From assembly GCA_005406025.1 (NCBI GenBank), contig BGZK01001242.1:62001-126000 (forward strand): a stretch of 64,000 nucleotides of DNA. The letters are read 5' to 3'. Source of the DNA: Eumeta japonica. Lineage: Eukaryota; Arthropoda; Insecta; Lepidoptera; Psychidae. A program made the position numbers and the translations under genes. The notes below the pieces were generated by a model. The model was not told the DNA's origin, made no database searches, and was given only the letters and a program-made list of their open reading frames with translations. Shown one piece after another: positions 12,201 through 27,200 of the stretch; positions within the stretch are counted from its first letter, which is position 1; each line of letters begins with the position of its first letter.

Positions 12201-15200
12201 GATTTATTGGCGATAAATCATAGTGGCGGAGTCGCTGAATGACGTTTGCATCATGCTCAAACACTTCGATATAGTTCCTCAAGATGCGGGTCCAAAAATG
12301 AATATGGATCAGTTCAAAATTATGTACAATGCCCATGTTGCACAAACTCTAGTGAGAGTTAATACTTTCCGATCGAAGTTGTTGTTATAAAATATAAGAT
12401 TAGGGCGATCGAAGATCCAACTTCGATGAAGAGGTTGCACGAAGAATCTATTCTGACTGGGAAAAGTCCGCGATATCATGAGCCGTCTTCAAGTCCAATA
12501 TACCTCAGTGCCTAAAAAGGGAAGTCTTTGAAAGGTACTTGTTATCAGTGATTAACTCTCTCTATTTAATTATCTTAGATTAATCTCAGTCACTCAGCGT
12601 GCAATGGAAAGATATGCTTGGAGTTTGACGCTCGGGGGTTTCTCTGCGAGATCAAAACCGAAACGAGGAAATCGGGAGAGGTTTGCGTCCAAGAGTAAGC
12701 GCTCAATGAGTAAAACGAGCGAGGAAACTCTTATCGAAGACTTGAACCTTCGTGTTGCAGTCGACGAGGTATGAGAGTGTTATGTTAGACTACGTCTGTG
12801 TGAATGTAATCTATCGACAAAATATTACCTAGCATTACGGTATTGTAAATCAACTCTATCCTGACTTTGTTACGTATTTACTGACAGCTTAGTTTACGAG
12901 GCATCATTATCGATTGATAACGCGGCCTCCACCGAAAAATAAGAACTTCCACGTGAGTGAAGGACGATAAGTGTCCCATACTTTATCGGACTCTTTGAGC
13001 TAATGAGGAAAAAAAAATGTTATTAAAATCGATTGCAGTTTAGGTCTACCCGAGGGCAACGATGGAATAGTGTTCAGGCGTATAACTGTGTTCTAATGAA
13101 GGATTGGAAAGTATCGCATTGAGATACTGAATTCTAAAAACTATTTTGTGCGATGTTTAGTAGTAAAACTGGTCCAAGTATAAGAGTGACGACTTCATAT
13201 GCACAGGCATTTTGCAATCAGTTAACCGTTTTGTGTATTTAGGAAATAAATGCATTAAAGAAAAAACAATGTGCTTTAAATTAATGTAAAATTGCCTAAT
13301 AAGGTACTATCAAATGCGGTCGAAACAAACAACATGAACTTAGCAAACTGATTTTGTAAATTTGATAGGACTCAGTCGACAACATTATGACATCACAAAT
13401 CATACTGGCCATCTGTTGTTTAGAAACACTGATATATCAACAAGGTAATTACTGTGAAATTTCAGAGATGGCGCTAAATACAGCAATGACTAGATTTTGT
13501 TTATGTAATTTTCCCATAGAAGGCACATAAATAAGGTTCAAAAGGAAATCTTTTTCAAAATAAGAATTTTCTACTCGATCACTAGTTGCGAGACAGTTAC
13601 GACATAGATACATGAATTGGTCGTTTAATAATATACGATTAACAATATTTTTTTTACTTATTTCTGACAGGTGTCTTCTTTCTTTGTATCGATTCTAAAC
13701 TGAATGCTTATAAAGCATTTATAACATGGATTCGAGCCTAAGTCGAGATGTAAGCCGTTCGAATAATTTCTTTCCCAAATTTAAAGAAAATATCCGTTTC
13801 TTTTTATACTAATTGATTAATTGAGATCAAAGAATATTGTCGACGTACATAAATATTTAGAAATTTTATGTACTGACTGACGGTCGTCGTCACCAATAGG
13901 GTGACATTATTCGGGACCCACGACTTGAGTGCTCCGAGGTACGGAGAGAGAGTGCTTCAATCATATTCCAGTTAAAGCCGTCAGCCAATCCACCCATGGG
14001 AAGAATACGAACCTCGCCCTTTCGGTTGCAAGCCGACGTTCTTGACCACTCGGCCACCACGGCTCGAAAAGTAATAGAATACTTCTCATATAAAAATATC
14101 GATCGGTTCTTATCTGTCGTGCTGGAAAACATTAAACAGGCGTCGGCGACGTGACAGCGGAAGATCGCACGTCATACGAGACAAACGCGTGTGAACACGG
14201 CCTACGGATCGACGTCGTCCTCGACCGCTTGGCGTCGCTAGTGGACACGAGCCTCGTCCTCAACCGCCGCGAGGCTCCGCACCATGCGCAGATGGTAGTG
14301 GCCCGCGATTTTGGCACCATCGATAAATTATGTCACGATTTTTTTGATTTTCGACGCGTCCTTGTCGCAGACGGTCACATTTGTTTGATTCCCTCTCCCC
14401 TGGTGTGACGCGTCACATATTAAATAATTTCAAATTTAGAAACTATATTAATTCAAAACAAAGTTTTCAAAATATTTTTTCTCAAAATTTTTTTTTCGTT
14501 AAAGTTTTAATATTTTTATACATATGACATCATGAAGATATGATTCGCCCCCGTCACACGATGTCACATTTTGCTGACCCTCTCTGGACCCCTTATAGTG
14601 TGACGTAATATATGGATGATCTGTTTCAGCAGGTAGTTAAACTAACCCGAGTGGGATATATATACCGCATCCGGGTAGTGGTCGCCGTTCTATGATCTTC
14701 GTCTACTTTGTTAAAGACGACTCCTAGTAGAAGACTTTATGCAGTTTTCTTTTTACTTTAATTTCACCTCCATGAGTTTTGCTTGATTTGTACAAAAAAA
14801 AATTGTCAATCTGACACATCAGGAAACAGCAAAGGTTTGATAGCGATTGGTAAATAACGCTTTAAGAGACGCGAAAATTACAGCCGGCCATCCAAACGCC
14901 ACTCGGTGTGTTTGGATGTCAGCGTCTTTTTTTTATCGCAAAGCAATTTATACCTTTTTACACCGACAGCGACGCCGACGGTTAAGCCATTTGAAAAAGT
15001 TAAATACAAATTAAAAGAAACCTGTAAATCCAAAAATATTCTAATAAGTTCTACAAAAAAATCCATTTACAAAAAAAACCTGTTTTCTTATGTATACATG
15101 TAAGAAGTTATACTTTTTTGACGTGAATAAAAAAAACTACTGGACGAATGCGAATAGGACTAGCACTTCTAAGGGTTCCGTGCAAACATAATTTAAGCTT

Positions 15201-18200
15201 TTCTTTTTTCAAAAAAGGGATTTTTTCTTTTTATGAAAATAGAAAAGCAATGCATATATGGCAATGTGCTTTTTTAGATGTATATAAACTGGTGACGTGA
15301 ATTCTATTCTTTTTTAAAATGTTCAACTTTGGCTCAAACTTTTGTATTTATTTTGTCATTTAAACGAAACATGCAATGTTTGTTATTTGAGAGCATCCTG
15401 TATGTATGTAAGAGATTCTCACAAGCATTATACTTCGCATTGAACCGCCAACGGAGAGGTGGTAATTTTACCTTGTCTTTCGAATTACGTATTACACTAA
15501 TTAGATATGGAAATGAAAAATCTGAAGCCAGATATTTTCTCAAAGATTTACCTTAATTAGGCAAAACTCTCTACGAGCCTAATTAATTATGAAGTAACCG
15601 CATATTATATCATATGTATTATATGTTTGTCCTTGGATTTTATAGGCGGAGATATAACATAATTTGGTTGGCCAAACATAATAATGTTGTGTAGGTTTAG
15701 ACAAGAAAACTATTTACGACATTGTATATAACAAGCTAATGGTAAAGGCGTGTTCCAATTTACAATAATTAATAAATAAACAAGTCGTGCACACTGCATA
15801 TTAACAATTTGCCGTGTCCGTGGATATTCTAAACCAGCATGAATAAACATTAATTTTGTCATTGATTTCAATATTCAGTCAACACCACCGAATTGTAAAA
15901 ATATTCATTGGATTAAATACTTAGCTGGTGGTCGGGTTTACACAAGTGGCTCCTAACAGACTTCAAGTATATGATCACATACGAAGTATATTTCTTATTT
16001 CGCTTCCAGACTAAGAATTAAACGATCCTAATTATTCTTCTAGATGTTGCGAAAAGCGATCGGGGAGGCTGCCAGAGTTCTTTAGCTGTTTGTAGATCGT
16101 AAAACCATCGTTCGACTATGCACCTCGTATTGCAATCACCGCCTATTACACAAAGAGTGACCCATTTCTGCATGAGGGTAGTGGTATTTTTTGGTGATGA
16201 AAAAAGAAGGAGCGAAATTCTGTTTTAAGATTGAGATAAAGAATGCTCAATTTAGTGTGCGAAACCTTTAAGCACAATTAATTTTTCTAATATCCATTCA
16301 GTGGTATAATTTTTCTGTTATATTCATTTCATTTCCCAATATTAATTTTGTAATTAAACTTATACGAGTGTTATAATAAATTGAGATGAATTTAATTTTA
16401 ACTTAACGTAAAACAAAATACTAACATATCAAATTTCAAAATATTGAAAATTTTTATAAAACAATATAATCACTACTGGCCATTTAACAGTCATTGGTGT
16501 GACTACCCGTTCGAAGCGCAACCTTCACATCAATGCAATCGTTGTTTTTTTAGAGTTCCGTAATCAATAAGGAACCCTTATAGTTTCATTGTTGTTCGTC
16601 CGTCTCTCTGTCTGTCCGTTTGTCCGTGACTTAGTTCAGACACTGAGTACTATTACTAATTTGCTAGGGGTACACATATTAATTAAACCGATCAAGTGGT
16701 AGAAACAAAATATTGAAAATACATTTTTTTCTTGGGGTACTTTCCCTACATGTTAAGGGGGATAAATTTTTTTCTCGTCTATCCCATGGCGTGGGGTATC
16801 ATTGAATAGCCCATTAAAAAGCAAAGTGGGTTTGCGAAGGCCATTTTCCGAATTGCATATCCGTTTACAAAATATTAGGCTATAAATTCAAATTTTAGTT
16901 AGAGTGACGTGTTCCCCCGCCCTGCCAGCTAAATTGTTATTCTTGGGCATGTGAAAAAATTTATGGCCATAGTACATATAACGAAGTTACTATTACAGCT
17001 AAGTAGGCTCTATAGATCAAAGACTAATAGTCGATTAGCTTGTAAAAAGTGCTTGGAGAAGTAAAAAGCAAAATTTCGTACAAATTCTATTGAAAATTAC
17101 TTAGATGACGTTGTTAGTTTAGTAAAACTGGTAGCAATATAACTTTATGAACCGTGAAAAATTACGGAAATATAAAGTAATAACACATGGCCGTTTTTAG
17201 AGGTTATTAGCGATTAAACCGTGAATTCATTAATAGGTTCATAGTATCAAACAAGAAGCCCCCCTTAAGTTCGCATATTGTGACCGGCACTTACTGAACC
17301 TTACACTGTGCATAAGCGGACACACACTTAGCCGGTTATTTTTCTTGTTCTGAGATCTATCTACATGGTGATTATACGGCTAAACTAAATATACATCGTC
17401 ACTTGTAAGAATTCATACACGGTGTATGTTTGGTCGCCCTATTTGTTTTCGTGGTAGAGTGAGTATTTATTTATGTTTAGTATTATTTCAGATAATGAGT
17501 CCAAATTAAATGCAAGTAAAACTATTAAAACTAATTACGATATTATATTTCTAAAGATTATCCTTGTATATGTTTCTTGTATAATGCCGATTATTTACAA
17601 AGTACCCATGCTGTCATTATGATCTGATTTCAATTCTACTCGGGTATCATCTACCGCTTTGATGATAGGCGATATTTGTCAAAATCCAGCAGCACTTACC
17701 TGAGCGGCAGCAGGCGGCACAGGTCCTTGTCGTAGACCTGGAGCGTGGTGTTCTTGGTGATGTGGGGAGGGAATATCGAGCCGTCGGAGCCGGCGATGCT
17801 GTTGCAGCCGTCGGTGAGCCAGTGCGGCAGCTTGTCCTTGTAGCCGTACCTCTCTATGATGCCGTAGCGCGTGATGTCCGTCGCGCCCGACCACATGGTC
17901 ACCACGTCCTGGGAGGTGCCGTTTTTCTACGAGAGAGGATGGTTTTGATGAGATTTTTGGAGAAAAACTTCTTAGGCAGCGTTTCGATAATAATCGATAA
18001 CTGAACGAATTTGAAGGACGCGTCACGTATAAGCACATTTCGTTAAACGAAAGAGAAGAAACATATAACACAGAGAAAAGGATAAAGATGACTACACATT
18101 TCAAGTCACGGGAATAGAGAAAAGAAGGGCGACGTTTACTCAACGATACAAATCCCTACCATAATACAGAATCGTGGATGCGCGCATTGTAGATGTAGTC

Positions 18201-21200
18201 TTCAGACGCTACGTACGAATAGATGAGATACCCCGAGTTGTGTAATTAATATTTAATGATTATTTATATAGATAACACATATTATTTAAAAAAAAAATCA
18301 TTTCAATCACATGTACTTTTTCTTAAACAATCAAGCAAAATATCGTAAGTTGCCAACCCTGCACAAAATTATCAAATTTATTTATAAATTGCGGCAATAA
18401 ATCCGAAATAAAAAACTCAAATCAATACTACAACCATTAAAAAAAAACTTACATACGTTTTTAAATACCATAACTGCCATTAACAATTGTGGGGTAAGAA
18501 TGTTTATTCCCAAACGACCTTACTTCACGATGGGACCTTCTCTCAAAGGCTCTTACCCCATACAAAAGCCCGAATTCTTCATATGGTAACTTCTGCTCCT
18601 TGGGCACTACGTCCTTGGCCAGCTTCAGCAGCGGGTCCTCGTAGCCCCACAGCAGTTGCCCCACGGACACCTCCACGAAGGGCTTTATTTTCAGGATGTC
18701 CATTATGGACGCCATGGCCAGCCTCAGGAATCTCGCTGCGTGCTTAGACTGTGATGTGGCGCTCTAGAACAATGGTATATCATTAGTCTTAAGTTGTAGA
18801 TCTCTAACAATGTCAGATATTTGCTCGAAGTAGTTGGTATATTTTACATGTATTGTCCAAATGAAAATAAACCATAATGTTTTAAGATACTGTTCTCTGA
18901 GGTTGTTGTGTTAGGTTTTTTCATCCAACAACGCGCTGACCGTAAGGCTACCATACATTATAACGTTACCATTGTTAAAAACAGTAAAATAGTCTCTAAT
19001 ATATAAGATATAAGTGTAAAATGGAAAAAAATATATTAAAAAAAATATAAAATCGCAACTCATTTACTAATCTATATAATCCTATCTAATCTATAATAAA
19101 AGAGGAATACATTCTATTAACAGGCGGGAGAAGTGGTACAAATAAATGTTCTGGCTTTCTACGAAATCATCTATTTGAAACTTCCGTCACAGCCAAATTT
19201 TCTTTTTTTTTTCACACACTATTCAGCTTTCAATTTTGCCGCCATTTTAGTTTATCTTTCAGAACAGTCATTTTGGCATTTCCTCGGTAAGCCTTTGCAA
19301 TAGTCGACCCAACTATGCTCTTTCCACTTCATCCACTACTCCCACTATTTTGTAATTGTAGCAACCACCATCTTTCTTACGTTATCTTACTCACTCTTAT
19401 GGAGTCAATAATATAACTTTTTTTGATTAGTCTACTAACAGATTTCCATTACCTTCCACAATGCGTCAAGTTCTAGACGTTCACACTGTCTGCCTTCACC
19501 CGAGCTACCTTTCAAGCGTTCCACATCCTCGTCTTTCACATTAGAATCATGAAGCTCGTCAAGTTTCATACGTGCTCTGTCCGTGTCGGTCACGACAGCG
19601 TGACGTCACCGGCGCCGGCTTAATTCGGCGCTCCGCTAGAGTGATTTTTTCTCTATCCGTTCCCTTTTCACTCAAATCGTTGCTTACGAAACGCTAAACA
19701 GAACGTTGTTTCGTTCGCAATGACGGAAGTGCTTGAAACATGTACGTGTATAAAAACATGTTTTTCTGGCCCACGGCGTGTAACAACCTGTTTATTATTT
19801 TCTGTTACTTTTGAGCCGAGGCGACTCGCGGCGGCAAAGGTCGAGTGGCTATTCTAATGTGATTAAAGAATATTAAGAAATTATTACGCCCTCCATAATC
19901 GGTTTTCCCTAACAGCTAATTTTGGAAGATAGGTGGAAATTTATAGGTCAATTTTACATTAGAACAAAAAAACAATCGGATTGGGAATAAGTAATCAATT
20001 AATTTGAAATCTAGTCAAAATTAACGTTGTTAATTGAAATAAATAACTAAACCTCATTTATGAAATAAAAGTGTAAATAAAAATATGTATTACGTGATGT
20101 TCATTATTTTTGTCAAACAGCATATTCATAAAAAAAAACTAAATATTGTTTCTAGCAACAGGCAGCCTAACAATTTTAGACGTTTACGTTAAATGATAAG
20201 CAAATGGAAAAATATGTAATTTGAAAAAAAAAACTGTCTTGGCTTTTTGAATATGTTTTCATTTATTGTTTACGTTTTGGTGTATTTCTTCAACGACGAA
20301 ATGAATATTTTTAATGGAATAAAATGGTGATAACACTCCACCCATAAAACCTGACTGCCGTTCCAGATTTTAAACCATCAATATAACGACTTTTTAAACA
20401 GTATTTGAACCGTCGTTAATCATCCATTAGCGGTCGTTACAACGACGTCAAACTAAATACTTGTAAGGCGAACGCAGTGAAGAATCGATTAATTTACGAT
20501 CTATTAAAATATTCCGACTGTTGTCTACGTCATAAATGTATTATACGTTACGTGCCGTCAGTAAGTGCATCTGGACAACCGAATTCTGCTTGGCGTTTCG
20601 GGTTCGCTGCGAAAAGATGATCCGCGGGAAAAATTTGGTAATGTCTATTTTTAGTAATAAATAGGCTGATAATAAATATGGTTTGGTAATAAATCTGATA
20701 GGTTATAGAATTCTTCTAAGTATTTTATTTAAATAGTACCATCAATAGTTTACACCATTCGTTGTCGAGAACCGATAACATAGCATTGACGCAATTATCT
20801 CAAAGAAGATTGACAGGAACATGTACAAATTCAGTGTCCTGTTTAGACTTCGCGTATCACAAAAAACCATAGATCTAGCTCGCACTAAAATAACATGTAA
20901 TGACAGTATATTTATTCAAGTGAAATTTCACCAAAAAACGAAGTTAAACAGAATTATTTAACTTGCAGTGGCACAAAACTGAGAGCTAAATACTAAAAAG
21001 TTATCCCAAAGCCAAAAAAGACTAAAATGGCGATTGTGACGGCAAGTACTCTTCAAATCGCAAACAGGAAACTGTCATGAGGCACTTACAATTTTAGTGA
21101 CTTATTCTCAGATAGAATTTTTATGAACACGACATCTGTTGTATGGCGAGTTGCACTAAATGAAAAAATGCAACTCGTGAACTCGATCTATAAAATTTGA

Positions 21201-24200
21201 CAGATATCCTTAATATAACTCTCAAATATTACATCTACCTTTCCGTTTTGTTTAATTATATTTTGGTACAATTCACCGTCAATGTTGCCAACACATTTCA
21301 CAATAAACCTGTAACAAAATACATCGCAATTTTCAAAAATAAAACTACCTTATATTATCATTGTAATATAATACAGAAAACGTATCTTTCTTTCGTTATT
21401 TTATACAAAACAACAAACCGGGTCTTAATAACTGTAAACAAGCAAATCGCCACTGTCTTAGGCTCCCAATGTTATTGACAATGGCTTTATTGGTGGTGCT
21501 AGCACTATTCCGTTTTAATATTGATACCAAAATTTAACACAATGTTTTTGATGATTTTTCTTGTCGTGCCATTAAATAAAAAAAAGATATTACATAGAAA
21601 ATAAACCACTGTGTTTGTGCTTTGGCGTATGTGTACATTTTATTTAAAAACACTTCTTAATTAGGCGACACCGTTCTTGTAACTCTTCTTTCATGAATAG
21701 CGCTAAGTAAAGAAACCTTTTATTTTATTTTTTTTTTTTGATTTTCCTATATTTTTAAGGGAGACATGTGCACCCATAGACAAATCTGAGAAGAAAGTCC
21801 TTGTCAAAATAAAAATTTACATCGCAGCTGTTAGGGCATGCGCGGTCGTCACTTTAGATCTCGTTATTTGTACAAGAATTGCTCGTTTCATAGAACAGAT
21901 ATTTTATTCTTAGACATTTTTATTCTATTCGCTGAGGTAATTCTAAGGTGTTTTTATGTAACGTATGTGATGTGACTGTATCTTATTTGTATCTATATCT
22001 ATAAAATACTAATAAAGTAAAATACAGTTACTTACGTACATATAAAAAAAAATAAGATTATTACAAGAGAACTTAAATTTCCACAAAATAAAATATAAAA
22101 TTAAAGTGTTAATTTCTCGCCTAGTAAGACTTGATAAAGTGATTCATTCGTAAAAATTTGTACACATATGCCAATATAATACTTCAAATTAAGACTTTAT
22201 TTTAAATGAAAATAAAGTTCAATTTTATTCGGCAATATTTGCATTATGCATGTGCTCACTTTCCGTATTATGAAATGCATTTCGTCAACCGCAACACCAT
22301 AAGGTCGTATAACGGCACACATAATTTATTGTGAATGAAGTCTTTAAGTATTTATCTTAAAGTTTAGATTGCTTTGACAAAATATTAATGTGATGCAAGA
22401 GACAACTCGCAATACGAGTTGCGGAATAATCCGTTTTATTTATACTGTGATACGTTAAAACGTCGCTATCCCGATTAGGTCAGCTTAAACGCCGCTATCG
22501 CCGCAAACTTAAATAAAAGTTTTTTTTTATAAACATAAAGCTGTAAGTTTTTCTCAATAAAACTTAAATGGTAACTAACAACTAGCGGTTGGCACTCTCA
22601 CTTCGCTAAATAATTTGTCGTCTGTACCGTTGAGTATTTATTTAAGTATCTATTGAATACATTAACTATTAGTTTCTTTAGCTACTATGGCAAATATAGC
22701 GATGCGATCTGCATCCGCAGAATAAAGTGCATTACCATCTTCAAGGACATGTTAAATGCATATAACGCAACTGGTCATGCAGTAGGGTCCAGGATCTGTA
22801 ACCTAATACACTCTTTTTAAGTTAAATAGAATTGTGCAATTTACGGTGTTACCATTGCCACTAGATCTATGACATTTTTTTTTAATGATTAACCGCAACT
22901 GAGGACTTTGGCAATAAAGACATTCTTAGTATCTTTTGTTGCCACCAAGGCGGAGCCATGTTGAAATCGACCACTATTGATATTTGACTGTTCTGACAGA
23001 TTGATGCAAGGAAACAGTAAAGTTACCTATTAAACTATCAGTTTGAAATCGATATAAATGAATGAACTTGAGTGCGAATTATCGAAAGTAGAGGAATTAA
23101 TAAGAGAATTGCCAAAGTTACTACCACTGTATTCATATTTTCCGGTCTGGCAATATTTTGTGTCTGCAATGACAGTGAAACTGACAGACAAGTCAGTCCG
23201 GTTCGATCAAGCGACATCTGTTGAGCTAGTAATATTCTGCCTTCATTAACTTGACCATAACATGAGCTGATATATTAAGTTGGGCGTCCATATCAAAGAG
23301 GTTTTCGGACCAAAATTATAGAATTTTTATGAAAGATTATTAATATACATGAATATAGATGAAATAATTATAATGATATAAAGCTCACCTTACTTTCTAT
23401 TCTACTTAAAGATATATATCAGTTCAATAAAATACAAGAATTCGCTATTGAAGTGAAACTTCTTTAGGTACGTTGGGAAAATTTTGTACGGTGTAAAAAA
23501 CGTCACGTGCGCCCGTCACATTTGCCTGTCGCGTTCTCCCGTCACGGAGCTCCTAGACTATGTTTTTTTGATAGCATTTTCGAGTCGCAAACGAGCTAGC
23601 TAAACACCAGAGGGGAGGTGGCCATCGCCGCTTATTGATGCTCACACAAAATATGTATTTTTCATTTTCGCTAGTGTAAACATTTAATCGAAGAAGTGTG
23701 TATTAAAATTCTGTCATTGTAAATGAAGTTGAACAATAATTATAATAACAACAATATACAACCTGAAGAAGTTTCATTTTGTACGTGTGTACAAGACCAG
23801 GTTTTTGGATACACAATCTAGCGAGTAACACCGGCCCTTGACCTTGGATCAGAGAAGAATGAGAATACCCTTCAGTGCCTTTGGTTGATGCTTTTGCTAC
23901 ACGTAAATTATATTTCAGTTCATATTACACGAATAATAAGTGCCCGAGCAACCGAACTTTGGTAGGGGTCTAAGGAGTTTGCCGGAGGAATGTGATAACT
24001 TTCCAATCGCAAACTTGCTTATAAATATTTTGGTATACAATGCAATAATATTATATGAAATTTGAATTAGTGTTTTTGTTTACCTAGTGCCATCCGCAGT
24101 TTCAGTCGTGTATTGCCATTTAATGTTGTCAGACAATAGCGTAGCAACAATGTAATTTTACCTTAAAAGTCTACAAGATGGCGCTACACAACAAAGTTTA

Positions 24201-27200
24201 AAAAAACATGTCATTTACCAGGGAAGAAGGGATGTAGATGAGTTTGAAAAGCAAAACTTTATCAAAGTTCAAATTTTCATCGAATGAAAGATATCAATAC
24301 ATATGTATATATATTAAATTTAAATTAAATTAAAATTTGTGTTTCGAGATGGTAGGTATTATTGAGTTAAATTTTGAATAGTTGTTAAATATTATATTAT
24401 TTTCATCCGAATGACAGCAACGACCGATTAAACCCGCGATTAAAAATTATAGTAAAGTAGTGGGATGTATGCACTCTTAAGATATATTCAAAAAGTTAGG
24501 CTAAGGCAAAGGGCTTCTCGTTGGTCGCACTCTCAGAACGAATCAGCGTCGAGCGCAGAGAAACGTTAAAGGTGACCGACGCCAAAACTGCGCACCTTGA
24601 AAATTGCAACAGAACCTCTAGCAGAGCAGTAAATGTGAAGATTTCGTAAGAAAAACCCTGCAACGATATTGATCACCTTTCGACCGCGAAACGACTCGCT
24701 GCAGCTGACCGCAAGTGTCTTACAGCTTGCGTCATAGGAGGAGGAAACGGAGCTGACTGCACTGGAAGAATTAGATGAAAGAAAAAATGTAAACGTTGCT
24801 GTTTTTGTAGAATTTAAGGGGTTAAGTTACATGGTTGTTATGTCATCGAGCCCTCAACGACAAACGGCACTACACGATATAGACTATAGACGACTTTATA
24901 TAAATAAAATATTATGTTGTATTTTTTTTTATTTTGTATGTGTATATATTTTGTATTCATATTTTTTATGTTGAAAATTAGTAAAGTAAAGAACCGACTG
25001 TTCTCGTGGAAAGTTATCATCAAATTCGAAAGGCGTCGAGCAAAGCTCGGTTATCTATGTACTCTTATTTTATATTAGTGCAGGCAAGAGTATTCGATAA
25101 ATAAATCTGTAGTATATGAACGGACAGACAGATATATACGCCCCGACTTCATTGCTAAATTTTAAATTACACTCAGCGAGGCTGTTAACATCTAATGGCA
25201 TAATACATGCGAGCACGTGCTGTATTCGTTATTATTGTAAACATTCGCCTATTTCCTAAAAGGGTAGGCAGAGACCATAGATTGCACATGGTACGATCTT
25301 TTCATAAGATACTGTGCAAGATGTGCACAAGATACTGTATGATAAGAACGAGATTGACCACAAGCACACTCTGTAGAGTTATTATGTGATGCAATAAAGT
25401 GACGCGCTGGCGTCACGCACCCAGTTGTCGCGACCACGTGACGCGTTAAGATTACGGCTTTTTCCTACCTAGATTTATACTTGTTGTCATATCTGTCTAG
25501 GATACAAGAAATGATTCAGCGGTACTCGACAAATTTACAGAATTTTAACAAGTTAATATTTCGGGCACTGAAAACTTCAAATTTAAATATCCAGGGCTTC
25601 CTTTTTTTTGTAAAATTAATAGTTATTTTACAAGACAAATGGACATGTTTTGTTAAAAAATTAGGCATTGAGTATAGATTATACTTTTTTCAACAAATAG
25701 GTAGTTGGTATTTCATTAAAAAAAGTAAGTCAATTCTTGCGTAAACAACAAGGCCGTAAGGGGTCAACAAGTCTTTATGTGGACAATCTAAACATCATTT
25801 GTGAGGTAAGAACCCGCTAAGAAAAGGATAAGATGTCATTCGCTAATGAGCAGGTAAAATGGAAAACGAAATTCGTGAGTCCTTTAACTTTTGAATTGAA
25901 AAAAATTAACCCTTCAAAGGGATAATAATGAGGCTGTATTTTTTGCACGAGAAGTTTTTCTCATCGATGTCTATGTACTTAATGCTGTTGGTGATAGCTT
26001 CATCTTTAAGTTGAGAACTTTCGTTTCAAGAATTCAACCTTTTCGATGTCGAACCCTTCGTAAAGGGTTATGAGAGTCACCGTCATTGAACGATGTATTA
26101 GAGGTTGCTACGCGATTTAAATAAAAAAATGCATCAGAAATTAGTGATGTGATCAATATTGGCGAAGGATCATTAAAATTTTAATATGTTTACTAGTTTT
26201 TTCTTTATGTAACATCTTAAACAATAATAATAATATAATATAAACTCACGCCTATTTCCCAGAAGGGTAGATAGAGACTATAAATTTCCACATGGTACGG
26301 GTCTTTGCATACCTCTTTTGCTTCGCCAACCTCCATCAATATTTTCATGCAAGACGAAATTGATTTCTCTAATTCGCGTTTCGTCTCTTCAGGGAACTAG
26401 GCGTGACGGGTGGTAAACCTCGCCGATGCAATCGAGCCTAAGGCTCCCAATTTCCCGGAACAAAATTTGGTCGCTTAAACAGCGGATATATAATATGAAA
26501 AACTGCCATTATTATAATTATTGATTTGAAATATGCATAGGCGCGTGCCAGTGTGGTGAGTTTGAGTGAGTTTGACCGTGAAGCGTAACGAAAACGCGTT
26601 ACACAAACAAACATATAGATATATATTGCACACATGAGTATGCTGTGCAGGAGATATGTATAATAAATGTCTATATAGTTCTCTATGTATATATTAATTA
26701 TATTTTAAATACAATTTTTGTTTTATTATTTACAACTTCCATTTGTAATTTAAAGTTAATTTTCATAAAAAAAAATTAAATCTTGTGTGTATAATCTATG
26801 TAGAATGGTTTGATGTTTCACATCTGCCAGGCGTCCCGCGACGGCTACATTTACACGGTGACGGTTACACTGACGTTATATACATTTATATTGGTATTTG
26901 ATTTTGCGGTTTTGGTAGAGTTTTGAAAAGCCATTGCTTTTAGAATCAAAGTACCGAGTTTCAACTCTGACCGCTGTGAATTGACAGATGACCTTTCCTT
27001 GTCTCAGGCTTTTCAATCCACACCACTGTCGAGGCACACGGCATGCTCTCGATCATTTGATTTCTGGCCGACGGGCACGGACCTCGGGCCCTCACTGCGT
27101 ATCGGGGACGGCCAGTCGCTGTTGTAACCGACGTCACGGCAGCGCTCCTCGAGGCAAAAAGCGAGTCGTATTGAGTTAAAATTTCATCGGACAGTTCGCC

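Larger units (their letters stand above)
8969..17699 (-). other. 8.7-kb intron rich in mobile-element remnants
   Basis: Contains, left to right: a small plus-strand ORF with a membrane helix (9270), a SINE (9520-9803), a foldback element (10403-10590), an inverted repeat (11161-11261), a reverse-transcriptase remnant (12395-12705), a SINE (13885-14066), two diverged GTGACG-type repeats (14330-14615) and pieces of the GGGTTCCG families (15130-15190 and 16545-16880). The remainder is AT-rich without recognisable features. Confidence 0.75.

Noticed and set aside
13990..14066. tRNA-Ser-like gene on the minus strand
   Set aside because: The A box is excellent, but the B box is off consensus, there is no acceptor-stem pairing and a long unrelated body follows; a tRNA-derived SINE fits better.
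14151..14408. 85-aa plus-strand ORF
   Set aside because: Its 3' part is the GTGACG-type dispersed repeat; the rest shows no recognisable motif.
17679..18143. 154-aa minus-strand ORF
   Set aside because: It is a wrong-frame reading through the exon at 17700-17926 and its intron; the real frame is the 75-codon one carrying DGSIFPPHI.
23058..23249. 63-aa plus-strand ORF with coiled-coil-like start (MNELECELSKVEEL)
   Set aside because: An upstream TCAGT initiator-like motif is attractive, but the ORF lacks a good donor and its second half looks random.
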